From: Acetobacteraceae bacterium
GTDB lineage: Bacteria > Pseudomonadota > Alphaproteobacteria > Acetobacterales > Acetobacteraceae
Assembly (NCBI GenBank): GCA_947371015.1
Contig: CANBNK010000040.1
Span: 1-36,702, forward strand
Direction: 5' to 3'
Length of the DNA: 36,702 nucleotides
Shown in pieces: positions 11,505 through 22,983 of this stretch (position 1 is its first letter; each line of letters begins with the position of its first letter). The notes under the pieces are model-generated. The model searched no databases, was not told the DNA's origin, and saw nothing but the letters and a program-made list of their open reading frames with translations. The translations under genes were made by a program, and so were the position numbers.

Positions 11505-12475
11505 CCATCCCTCGCCGCGCCGCGCTCGCCGCCGCGCTTGCCTTCCCCGCCATCGCCCGCGCGCAGAACCGCCTGCCCTGGGACACGGAACGCCCGATCC
11601 GCCTGATGCACAATGGCGGCGCCGGCAGCGGCTCGGACGCCGTGACCCGCGTGCTGGCGCTGGGCCTGCAGGCCATCTGGAACCAGAACGTGGTGGTGGA
11701 AAACCAGCCCGCCGGCGCCGGCGTGGTCGGCTACCAGGCCGCCATGCGCGCGCGGAAGGACGGCCTCACCGCCATCACCTGCATCTCCTCGGTGCTGCTC
11801 GGGCCGCTGGTGGACCGCAAGCTGCCCTTCGATGTCTTCAACGAAGCGGTGCCGGTTTCCCAGTTGATGATCGCCGCGGGCGTGCTCTGCGTGCCGAAGG
11901 CGCTGGGCGTGAAGACGGTGGCGGAATTCCTCACCTGGGCAAGGGCCCAGCGGGAGGTGATCCCCTTCGGCAATTACGGCCACGGTACCGCCAGCCACAT
12001 CCACGCCGCGCTGTTCAGCAAGCGCGCGGGGTTGAACACCGAACTCGTGCCCTACCCGGGCGCGAAGCTGGTGAACGACCTGATGGCCGGGCACGTCAAG
12101 GTCGGCTTCCTCGACAGCGGCTCGGTCATCGCCCAGCTCCGCAGCGGCGACATCATCGGCCTGGCGGTGACGGGGCCAGAACGCGTCTCCGTGCTGCCGG
12201 ACACGCCCACGCTCGTCAGCCTCGGCAACATGCAGGGCTTCGAGCCGCAGATCTGGATCGGCACCTTCCTGCCGCCGGAAACCCCGGCCAACATCGTGGA
12301 AGCCTGGGGCGACGGCGTCTCCCGCGCGGTGAAGTCGGCCAATGTCAGCGCCCGCTTCCGCGACATCGGCTTCGAGCCGGTGGGCAGCGAGCCCGGCACC
12401 TTCCGCAGCTTCCTGGGGCGCGAGCGCGAGACCTGGGCCAAGGTCGTCGCCGAAACCGGCGTGCACATTCCGTAG
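11501..12475 (+). CDS. Bug/TctC family substrate-binding protein (second copy)
   Basis: A periplasmic binding protein of 324 residues. I place the start at ATG 11501, overlapping the stop of the dioxygenase as ATGA; an in-frame ATG at 11486 would spoil the signal peptide. The signal peptide is clear: RR at 5-6, Ala-rich core, AIARA then Q22 as the likely mature N-terminus. The family pattern follows: 'RPIRLMHNGGAGSGSDAVTR', VVENQPAGAG and 'VPYPGAKLVNDLMAGHVKVGF'. It diverges strongly from the Bug protein at 5.6-6.6 kb, so the two probably bind different ligands. No transporter membrane subunits are adjacent. Confidence 0.88.
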   Translation: MTIPRRAALAAALAFPAIARAQNRLPWDTERPIRLMHNGGAGSGSDAVTRVLALGLQAIWNQNVVVENQPAGAGVVGYQAAMRARKDGLTAITCISSVLLGPLVDRKLPFDVFNEAVPVSQLMIAAGVLCVPKALGVKTVAEFLTWARAQREVIPFGNYGHGTASHIHAALFSKRAGLNTELVPYPGAKLVNDLMAGHVKVGFLDSGSVIAQLRSGDIIGLAVTGPERVSVLPDTPTLVSLGNMQGFEPQIWIGTFLPPETPANIVEAWGDGVSRAVKSANVSARFRDIGFEPVGSEPGTFRSFLGRERETWAKVVAETGVHIP

Positions 12476-12495
12476 CCGCGTGGCAGCCTCCGGGA

Positions 12496-13311
12496 ATGGA
12501 TGACATGCAGCAGACCGAGATCAGCATCGCCGGCTGCCGCACGCTGGTCCGCCGCGGCGGTACCGGCGCGCCGCTGCTGTGGCTGCATGGCGAACACGGC
12601 GGCGGCTGGGGCACCACGCTGCAACGCCTGGCGCAACGCTTCGACGTGATCGCGCCGGACCTGCCCGGCTTCGGCCACAGCGACACGCCCGCCTGGTTCG
12701 ACAACATCCACGACCTGGCGTTCTTCACGCTGGAGCTGCTGGAGGCGCTGGACCTGCGCGCTGCCAGCCTGGTCGGCAGCTCGCTCGGCGGCTGGGTCGC
12801 GGCGGAGGCGGCGGTGCGGGACCGCTCGCGCCTCGCCCGGCTGGCGCTGCTGAACCCCATGGGCATCCATGTGAAGGGCCTGGCCGCGACCGACCCCTTC
12901 CTGGCCACTCCGGAAGAAATCGTCGCCGCCAACTTCCACAACGCCGCGCAGCCGATGGACGCGGCCGACCTGGACCAGCAATTGAAGAACCGCCACGCCT
13001 TCGCCCGCATGGCCTGGGCGCCGCGGCTGCACGACCCGCACCTGGAAAAGTGGCTGCACCGCCTGCGCCTGCCCACGCTGATCCTCAGCGGCGCCGAGGA
13101 CCGGGTGGTGCCGCCCGCCAACGGTGCAGCCTACGCCGCCGCCATCCCCGGCGCCCGCCACCAGGTCATCCCCGCCTGCGCCCACCTGGCGGAGATGGAT
13201 GCGCCGGACGCGGTCTGCGCCGCACTCGAACCCTTCCTGGAGCCTGATCCGCGCAGGCCGAGTGGCCGAAGCGGTGAATCAGTCTCTCCAATCAAGGAGG
13301 CCGCGCCATGA
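12496..13311 (+). CDS. Alpha/beta hydrolase with a repeat-derived C-terminal tail
   Basis: A 271-residue alpha/beta-hydrolase of the MhpC/DmpD-like type. The triad is visible: nucleophile S96 in GSSLGG, acid D202 in GAEDRVVP and H230 in CAHLAEMD, with HGEHGGGW forming the oxyanion region. ATG 12505 is an alternative start, since the CGGGA stretch is too close to 12496. Residues about 250-264 are encoded by a REP-like palindrome (13242-13288) whose relatives are intergenic, so the Arg/Ser/Pro-rich tail looks like an insertion or extension, not part of the fold. The gene overlaps the next by ATGA. In context it could hydrolyse the product of the dioxygenase or flavin monooxygenase; the substrate is unknown. 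Confidence 0.85.
   Translation: MDDMQQTEISIAGCRTLVRRGGTGAPLLWLHGEHGGGWGTTLQRLAQRFDVIAPDLPGFGHSDTPAWFDNIHDLAFFTLELLEALDLRAASLVGSSLGGWVAAEAAVRDRSRLARLALLNPMGIHVKGLAATDPFLATPEEIVAANFHNAAQPMDAADLDQQLKNRHAFARMAWAPRLHDPHLEKWLHRLRLPTLILSGAEDRVVPPANGAAYAAAIPGARHQVIPACAHLAEMDAPDAVCAALEPFLEPDPRRPSGRSGESVSPIKEAAP
13242..13288 (-). repeat. REP-like palindrome, copy C, inside a coding sequence
   Basis: Read on the minus strand it starts GAGAGACTGATTCAC and ends GATCAGGC exactly as copies A and B do. The centre is different: CGC-TTC-GGCC-ACTC-GGCC-T-GCG, still a stem. It sits in the last codons of the alpha/beta hydrolase and ends 20 bp before the start of the next gene. Confidence 0.7.
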
Positions 13312-14489
13312 GGTTCTTCTTCTTCCACCTGATGCCCTATGCCGCGCTGGACCCGGACTACGACCAGACGCACAAATCCGCCTGGGTGACGCTGCCGAAC
13401 AGCTACTACGACCCCGAGATCGGCGCCGATCTTTACAACCGCTATCTCGACGAACTCGAATACGCCGCCGAGCTCGGCTTCGAGGGCATCGGCGTCAACG
13501 AGCATCACCAGAACGCCTATGGGCTGATGCCCTGCCCCAATGTTTTTGCTGGTATGCTGGCCCGCCGTATCCCCAAGCACACCAAGATCGCCATCCTCGG
13601 CCGCGCCCTCCCCGTGCTCAGCAACCCGCTTTCCGTGGCGGAAGAATTCGCGGTGCTGGACAACGTGACGCGCGGCCGCATCATCACCGGCTTCGTCCGC
13701 GGCATCGGCGCCGAATACCACTCGCTCGCGGTAAACCCGACAGAAAGCCACGCCCGCTTCCACGAAGCGCACGACCTGATCACCCAGGCCTGGACCCGCG
13801 ACGGCCCCTTCGCCTTCGAGGGCAAGTACTACCACTTCCCCTACGTCAACCTGTGGCCCCGCGTGTACCAGAAGCCGCACCCGCCGATCTGGATACCCTC
13901 CCAGGGCAGCAGCGAGACCATCGCCTTCGCCGCGCATCCGGACCGGCGCTACGTCTATCTGCAAACCGCCACGCCGGCGGTGATGCTGTTCCGCTACATG
14001 CAGGCCTATCGCAACGAAGCCCTGCGCATGGGCTACCAGGCCAGCCCGGACCAACTCGGCTGGAGCGTGAAGATCCACGTCGCCGAAACCGACGAGATCG
14101 CCCGCCGCGAAGCCAAGCCGCATGTGGAAGCCTTCGCCAACAAGTTCCTGCGCATGCCACCAGAAATGCTGCTGCCGCCCGGCTACACCAGCATCGAGAG
14201 CATGAAGCGCATCCAGGAGGCGAAGAAGACCATCACCGGCGGCGCCCGCACCATGGAACAGATGATCGAGCAAGGCACTTTTATTTGTGGCAGCCCGCAG
14301 ACGGTGATCGACCAGCTGGCCGACTATCAGCGGAAGGGCGGCTTCAACATCGTCATGGCCGGGCTGCACTACGGCACGCTGCCGGCGGAGCTGACCCGCA
14401 AGAACATCGAGATGTTCGCGCGCGAGGTCATGCCGGCACTGGCCAACGCCACCGCGCCCGCCAGCATCGCTGCGGCGGCGGCCGAATAA
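13308..14489 (+). CDS. LLM-class (luciferase-like) flavin-dependent monooxygenase
   Basis: A 393-residue bacterial luciferase-like oxidoreductase with the TIM-barrel signature. 'GFEGIGVNEHHQNAYGLMPCPN' near residues 58-78 is the flavin-binding strand segment, and 'RGRIITGFVRGIGAEY' is the phosphate-side segment. Such enzymes use reduced FMN and O2; no flavin reductase gene is nearby, so FMNH2 must come from elsewhere. ATG 13308 has an excellent AAGGAGG at 7 nt. That site lies just past the REP-like copy in the end of the hydrolase gene, and the two genes overlap by 4 bp. Adjacent genes suggest a role in oxidative breakdown of the compound bound by the Bug protein. The exact reaction is not inferable. 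Confidence 0.88.
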   Translation: MRFFFFHLMPYAALDPDYDQTHKSAWVTLPNSYYDPEIGADLYNRYLDELEYAAELGFEGIGVNEHHQNAYGLMPCPNVFAGMLARRIPKHTKIAILGRALPVLSNPLSVAEEFAVLDNVTRGRIITGFVRGIGAEYHSLAVNPTESHARFHEAHDLITQAWTRDGPFAFEGKYYHFPYVNLWPRVYQKPHPPIWIPSQGSSETIAFAAHPDRRYVYLQTATPAVMLFRYMQAYRNEALRMGYQASPDQLGWSVKIHVAETDEIARREAKPHVEAFANKFLRMPPEMLLPPGYTSIESMKRIQEAKKTITGGARTMEQMIEQGTFICGSPQTVIDQLADYQRKGGFNIVMAGLHYGTLPAELTRKNIEMFAREVMPALANATAPASIAAAAAE

Positions 14490-14490
14490 C

Positions 14491-14937
14491 ATGCCCGCGC
14501 AGGCCGAGGCGATCCGTGACCTGCGGGAGAAGGCCGGCTACCTGCTGCGCCGCGCCTTCCAGCGTGGCCAGGCCCTGTTCACCGAGGAAACCCGCGACCT
14601 CGACATCACCAGCCCGCAATACATCATCCTGGTCGCACTCGCGCTGCGCCCGGGCGTGGACCAGAACAGCCTGGCCGAGACGGTGGACCTGGACCGCTGG
14701 ACCACCGGCGACGTGTTGGCCCGGCTGGAACGCCGCGGCCTGCTGGCGCGCGAAATCGACATCTCCGACCGCCGCTGCCGCAAGCTGGTGCTGACCCCCG
14801 CCGGTGAGCACCTGGTGCAGGAGTTGGAGCCGACGACGGTCCGCGTGAACGACAAGCTGCTGGCCCCGCTGGACGCCACCGAACAACGCGAGCTGCTGCG
14901 GCTGCTGCGCAAGCTGGTCGGCGTGCGAGAGGTGTAG
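14491..14937 (+). CDS. MarR-family transcriptional regulator
   Basis: A 148-residue MarR/SlyA-type winged-helix protein. N-terminal helices (about residues 1-35) give the dimer interface, a winged HTH spans about 45-105 (SLAETVDLDRWTTGDVLARLERRGLL, then the wing with DRRCRKLVLTPAG), and C-terminal dimer helices follow. It starts one base after the TAA of the flavin monooxygenase gene, so it is the last gene of the plus-strand cluster and probably its ligand-responsive repressor. Such regulators usually sense the aromatic or organic-acid substrate. Candidate operators in the 10332-10601 region could not be distinguished from its repeats. Confidence 0.88.
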   Translation: MPAQAEAIRDLREKAGYLLRRAFQRGQALFTEETRDLDITSPQYIILVALALRPGVDQNSLAETVDLDRWTTGDVLARLERRGLLAREIDISDRRCRKLVLTPAGEHLVQELEPTTVRVNDKLLAPLDATEQRELLRLLRKLVGVREV

Positions 14938-14940
14938 AGT

Positions 14941-14986
14941 TTGATCCACGAAGGCGGAATCGCCGTAGTGGTGAATCAATCTCTCG
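14941..14986 (-). repeat. REP-like palindrome, copy D
   Basis: Minus-strand reading: CGAGAGATTGATTCAC, then CCAC-TAC-GGCG-ATTC-CGCC-TTC-GTGG, then GATCAA. The outer pair is TTGAT/ATCAA where other copies have CTGAT/ATCAG, a compensatory change. It lies 3 bp after the MarR stop and may act in 3'-end stability of that transcript. Confidence 0.65.
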
Positions 14987-15003
14987 AACATTGGCTACAG
15001 CGT

Positions 15004-15049
15004 CTGATCGCCGCCGGTGGCATCACCGGCGGCGTGAATCAGCCGCTCG
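15004..15049 (-). repeat. REP-like palindrome, copy E
   Basis: Minus-strand reading keeps CTGATTCAC and GATCAG, but the stem is now CGCCGCCGGT / ACCGGCGGCG around a GATGCC loop. The stem is longer and perfect, with sequence unrelated to copies A-D. The 14938-15185 gap holds copies D, E, F and a CTAG-bounded hairpin, and no gene. Confidence 0.6.
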
Positions 15050-15058
15050 AACAGCCTG

Positions 15059-15102
15059 CTAGAGTCTGTCAGGCGCAGACAGAAGCGCCCGACAGACTCT
15101 AG
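15059..15102. terminator. Strong CTAG-bounded hairpin (terminator or mini-element)
   Basis: The arms CTAGAGTCTGTC and GACAGACTCTAG are perfectly complementary. The stem continues inward through GGCGC/GCGCC with one mismatch (18 bp in all) to an 8-nt AGACAGAA loop. It lies between convergent genes (MarR and M20), which suits a bidirectional terminator, and TTGTTTTG follows on the plus strand. The TA-flanked ends also resemble the 156-bp element at 5490, so a tiny mobile remnant is the alternative. Confidence 0.5.
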
Positions 15103-15116
15103 CTGATTGTTTTGTC

Positions 15117-15159
15117 GTGTGATTCACGTCTTCGGCGATTCCGCCTGCGACGATCACAC
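15117..15159 (+). repeat. REP-like palindrome, copy F
   Basis: Plus-strand reading: GTGTGATTCAC, CGTC-TTC-GGCG-ATTC-CGCC-TGC-GACG, GATCACAC. The outer arms GTGTGAT/ATCACAC pair with a third sequence variant, again compensatory. It lies 27 bp beyond the end of the M20 gene. Confidence 0.65.
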
Positions 15160-15185
15160 TACAGGCCGCCGCCCATCAACCCAGG

Positions 15186-16436
15186 TCACGCCGGGCGCGA
15201 CAGAAACGCCAGCGCCGTCATCGCATGCACCTGCGCCACCTGATGCAACTCCGCCACCACGGCATATTCGTCGGCGCCGCCCATGTTGTGCGGTGTCGGG
15301 CCATAGACGATGGTCGGCAACCCCGCCATGCGGAACCAGCGGCTGTCGCTGCCGCCCACGCGCATGTTCACCGCGCAGGGCTCCCCCAGCACGCCCGCCG
15401 CCACCTCGGCCGCCAGCCGCACCAGCTCGCTTTCGGGGTCGGTGTGGTTCGGCTCGAACCGCCGCAGAACCCGCCAGGTGATGCCCGGCAGCGCATCCAG
15501 CGCCGCGTGCAGCGCCGCTTCCGCCACCGCGCAGGGCACGCCGACCGGCAGCCGTATATCGGCCGCCGCCCGCGCACTGGCCGGCACCAGGTTGGACGAG
15601 GTGCCACCCTCAACGCGGCCGATATTCACCGTGACGCTGCCCAGCACCTCGGCCTCGCCGGCGCCGGAAAGCGGCTCGCTCACCGCCCGCGCCGCCGCGA
15701 TGGCGGCGGTCACGCCAGCCGGCGCCTCCGGCCGCAACCCGCGCAGCGACCGCACCGCATCCAGCGCCACGCTCAGCCGGTCCAGCGCGTTCTCGCCCAG
15801 GTGCACATGCGCGCCATGCGCCGCGCGCCCGGCCGCGTCCAACTCAACCCACAGAAACCCCTTCTCGCCGAAGCGCAGCACGCGCGGGCTGCCGGCATCG
15901 CCGATGATCACGGCATCGCCGGTGGCTTCCGGCACGTTGTCCAGCAGCCACTTGGTGCCGAGCGTGCCCATGCTCTCCTCGTCGCCGGCCAGGGTCAGCA
16001 CCGCCTCGCCACGCCACAGCGCAGGGTGCGCCGCCAGCAGCGCGAAGGCGGTGATCGACGCCGCGATCCCGCCCTTCATGTCCGCCGCGCCGCGCCCGTA
16101 CAGCCGGCCGTCGCGCAGTTCTCCGCCCAGCGGCGCCACGGTCCAGGGCAGCGCCTCGTTCACCGGAAAGGTGTCGAGATGCCCGTTGAACACCAGCCGC
16201 CGCCCCGGCGCATGTCCCGCCGCCACGGCCACGACATTGACGATGCCCGGCGCGGTCTCATGCAGCGCCACGCGCGCGCTGGGCGCAATCTCCGCGAGGA
16301 TCGCCGCGGCCTCCCGCGCACAGGCCGCCACGTCGCCGGGCGGGTTGGGCGAGGCAACGGCAACCAGGCGCCGCGCGATCCCGACCAACTGCGGCAGGCA
16401 GGCGGCGGCGGCGGCGGTGAAGGCGTCTCGGGTCAT
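15186..16436 (-). CDS. M20-family metallo-amidohydrolase (ArgE/DapE-like)
   Basis: A 416-residue zinc amidohydrolase of peptidase family M20 (acetylornithine deacetylase / succinyl-diaminopimelate desuccinylase group). Metal ligands are visible: H86 in GHLDT, D119 in RGAADMKGG and the DEES block at residues 152-155, where the general base and a ligand lie. A dimerisation insert and a late His ligand (VYGPTPHNMG) follow. The start overlaps the upstream amine oxidase gene as ATGA, so the two are cotranscribed. It is unlikely to be the housekeeping ArgE or DapE, because it sits in an accessory cluster with an amine oxidase. Cleavage of an N-acyl or carbamoyl group from an imported amine or amino-acid derivative is the natural guess. 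Confidence 0.87.
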   Translation of the reverse strand: MTRDAFTAAAAACLPQLVGIARRLVAVASPNPPGDVAACAREAAAILAEIAPSARVALHETAPGIVNVVAVAAGHAPGRRLVFNGHLDTFPVNEALPWTVAPLGGELRDGRLYGRGAADMKGGIAASITAFALLAAHPALWRGEAVLTLAGDEESMGTLGTKWLLDNVPEATGDAVIIGDAGSPRVLRFGEKGFLWVELDAAGRAAHGAHVHLGENALDRLSVALDAVRSLRGLRPEAPAGVTAAIAAARAVSEPLSGAGEAEVLGSVTVNIGRVEGGTSSNLVPASARAAADIRLPVGVPCAVAEAALHAALDALPGITWRVLRRFEPNHTDPESELVRLAAEVAAGVLGEPCAVNMRVGGSDSRWFRMAGLPTIVYGPTPHNMGGADEYAVVAELHQVAQVHAMTALAFLSRPA

Positions 16437-17698
16437 GCGGAAGAACCTCGCAGTTGTCGCACCAATGCGTCGGCGGCCTGCTCGCCACTGGCCCAGGCGC
16501 CACCGAGCGTGGCGGCATGGGTGGGGTGGCAGGCCTCCCCGGCGAAGCGCAGCCGCCCGCCGGCCAGCGCCGCGTCGCGCAGCACGCGCCGCGCCCCGGC
16601 GGCACCGGGAATGGCATGGCTATAGGCGCCGCGGAACAGCGGGTCGTCGGCCCAGCCGGTGGCGACCGCGCCAGGTAGCAGCGCCGCCTGCACCGTCGCG
16701 GCGCCGAGATGCCGCGCCAGTTCCGCCCGAAAGAACGCCTCGGCCGCCGCATCGCCCTCGCGCGCCAGCTCCCAGGCCCGCGCGCCGCCGATGAAGCCAA
16801 TGGCGTGGTCGCGCCCGAACGGCCGCAGCATGAAATTCATCGGCGCATCCGCCGCGTCGGCGGCGCGGCGCTCGAACCGGGTGAAGGCCGGCAGTTCCAG
16901 CGCCCCCGGCGCCAGCCGCAGCGCCACCTTGCTGAGCAAGCCCAGCGGCAGCCCATGGATCGCGTCCATGATCTCCGCCGGCAACGCGGGCGAAAACCGC
17001 AGCGTGCCCGCCGCCAGCACGCCGGTCGAGACCGTCACCAGCACCGCCCGCGCGCGCAACGTGCCCGCGGCCGTCTCCAGCGCCAGCCCGCCAGCCCAGC
17101 GCACCGCCTGCACCGGCGTATCCAGCCGCACCGGCAGCCCCTCGGCCAGTTGCGCCACCAGCGTGCCCAGCCCCTCGGCCACCTGCCAGTTCTCGCCCGG
17201 CAGGTCGATGGCGACATAGTCCTGCACGCTGATCTCGCCGAGGTCAGCACCATTGATGATGTTGCCGAGCCAATGCGCCACCGTCGCCCGCCACGGCCCC
17301 TGCGGCAGCACGCTGGCGCAATCGCGGTCAGGGTCGCCCGTCGCCGCCTCGAACGCGGCCTCGGCAGCCTCGATGGCGCGCAGATAGTCCAGCCGATCGG
17401 CGTTGGTCGCGCGCTGGCCGTCTATCATCAGGCCTTCCTTGCTGCGCCGTTCCTGCCGATGAATGGTCAGCCCGCGCTGCTGCGCCAGCGGCGTCAGCGG
17501 GTTCGGCACCGCGTCATGCAGCCAGGACGCCCCATGGTCGAACGGCGCGCCGAGGCTGGCGCTCTCGGTGAAGGCGCGGCCACCCACGCGCGACCCGGCC
17601 TCCAGCACCTGCACGCTGAAGCCCTGCGCCAGCAACGCCCGCGCCGCCGCAATGCCTGCGCCGCCGGCGCCGATGATGGCGACGTCGCAGTCGGTCAT
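16433..17698 (-). CDS. FAD-dependent amine oxidase
   Basis: A 421-residue flavin amine oxidase (monoamine oxidase / polyamine oxidase type). The dinucleotide-binding motif is at residues 10-15 (GAGGAG), followed by 'EAGSRVGGRAFTES'. The C-terminal FAD segment 'LRFAGEACHPTHAATLGGAWASGEQAA' is typical of the family. GAAGG lies 7 nt before ATG 17698. It oxidises a primary or secondary amine to an imine with O2 reduction, probably in the cytoplasm, as no signal peptide is seen. It is paired with the M20 enzyme by a 4-bp overlap and lies 40 bp after the GST gene, so both may also be transcribed from the gltD side. The amine substrate is unknown. Confidence 0.87.
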   Translation of the reverse strand: MTDCDVAIIGAGGAGIAAARALLAQGFSVQVLEAGSRVGGRAFTESASLGAPFDHGASWLHDAVPNPLTPLAQQRGLTIHRQERRSKEGLMIDGQRATNADRLDYLRAIEAAEAAFEAATGDPDRDCASVLPQGPWRATVAHWLGNIINGADLGEISVQDYVAIDLPGENWQVAEGLGTLVAQLAEGLPVRLDTPVQAVRWAGGLALETAAGTLRARAVLVTVSTGVLAAGTLRFSPALPAEIMDAIHGLPLGLLSKVALRLAPGALELPAFTRFERRAADAADAPMNFMLRPFGRDHAIGFIGGARAWELAREGDAAAEAFFRAELARHLGAATVQAALLPGAVATGWADDPLFRGAYSHAIPGAAGARRVLRDAALAGGRLRFAGEACHPTHAATLGGAWASGEQAADALVRQLRGSSA

Positions 17699-17738
17699 CC
17701 CAAGCCTTCAGCCCAGGCGCCAAACGCCCGCGCCATAG

Positions 17739-18407
17739 TCAGAAATCCAGGTCGTGATAATGCGGCGCGGCGGCCAACCCGCTGACCTTGTCGGCCAGCA
17801 GCGGCCGGAAGGCCGGGCGGGACTTCAGCCGCGCATACCAGTCCTTCACCGCGGGGTGCCTGGTCCAGTCGATCTCGCCCATGAAGTCCAACGTGGAGAT
17901 ATGCGCGGCGGCGGCGAAGTCGGCCAGGCTCAGGTTGGCCCCCGCCAGCCAGGCCCGCGATTCCGCCAGCCAGCCGAGATACTCCATATGCGGCTTCAGG
18001 TTGGCATAGCCGGCGCGCAGCACGGCGCCATCGGCGTGGCCATGGCCCAGCAGCCGCTTCAGCTGCTTCTCGCCATACAGATTGGCGGTGACCTCCAAGC
18101 CGAACTTGTGGTCGAACCAGGCCACCAGCCGCCGCACCTCGGCACGCTCCGCCAAGGTCGGCCCGAACAGCGACACATCCGGGTATGCCTCGTCGAGATA
18201 TTCGCAGATGGCGCTGCTTTCGACGATGGCGAGCCCGGTTTCCTCCTGCAGCACGGGCACGGTGCAGGCCGGGTTCATCGTCTCGAATTCGGCGCGGCGG
18301 TCCCAGACCCGCTCATGGATCAGCTCGAATTGCAGGCGCTTCTCCCCCAGCGCCAGGCGAACCTTGCGGCAATAGGGCGAGAGCGGGAGGTGATACAGGA
18401 TACGCAC
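17739..18407 (-). CDS. fzlA: Glutathione S-transferase family protein, FzlA-like (FtsZ-binding)
   Basis: A 222-residue GST-fold protein: thioredoxin-like N-domain (YHLPLSPYCRKVRLAL, then VPVLQEE and ESSAICEYL) and helical C-domain. FzlA, first described in Caulobacter, is an alphaproteobacterial GST relative that binds FtsZ and controls filament curvature and constriction; it is not thought to be a detoxifying enzyme. The link rests on the C-terminal 'KSRPAFRPLLAD...PHYHDLDF' tail, which I recall as diagnostic of FzlA, and on overall length. The start is GTG 18407, directly abutting a perfect hairpin and without an obvious ribosome site. It follows gltB by 47 bp on the same strand. An ordinary GST is the alternative. 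Confidence 0.7.
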   Translation of the reverse strand: MRILYHLPLSPYCRKVRLALGEKRLQFELIHERVWDRRAEFETMNPACTVPVLQEETGLAIVESSAICEYLDEAYPDVSLFGPTLAERAEVRRLVAWFDHKFGLEVTANLYGEKQLKRLLGHGHADGAVLRAGYANLKPHMEYLGWLAESRAWLAGANLSLADFAAAAHISTLDFMGEIDWTRHPAVKDWYARLKSRPAFRPLLADKVSGLAAAPHYHDLDF

Positions 18408-18432
18408 GGGGCGAGTTTATGCCACTCGCCCC
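18408..18432 (-). promoter_or_regulatory. Perfect 9-bp hairpin abutting the fzlA start codon
   Basis: GGGGCGAGT and ACTCGCCCC pair perfectly around a 7-nt loop. On the minus strand the last stem base immediately precedes the GTG of the FzlA-like gene. There is no T-run, so it is a poor intrinsic terminator for gltB. The only purine-rich stretch upstream of the GTG is the paired arm itself. Confidence 0.5.
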
Positions 18433-18454
18433 GCATTGTTGGAAGATAGCGGGC

Positions 18455-22978
<4,524 letters not shown>

Positions 22979-22983
22979 TGCCG

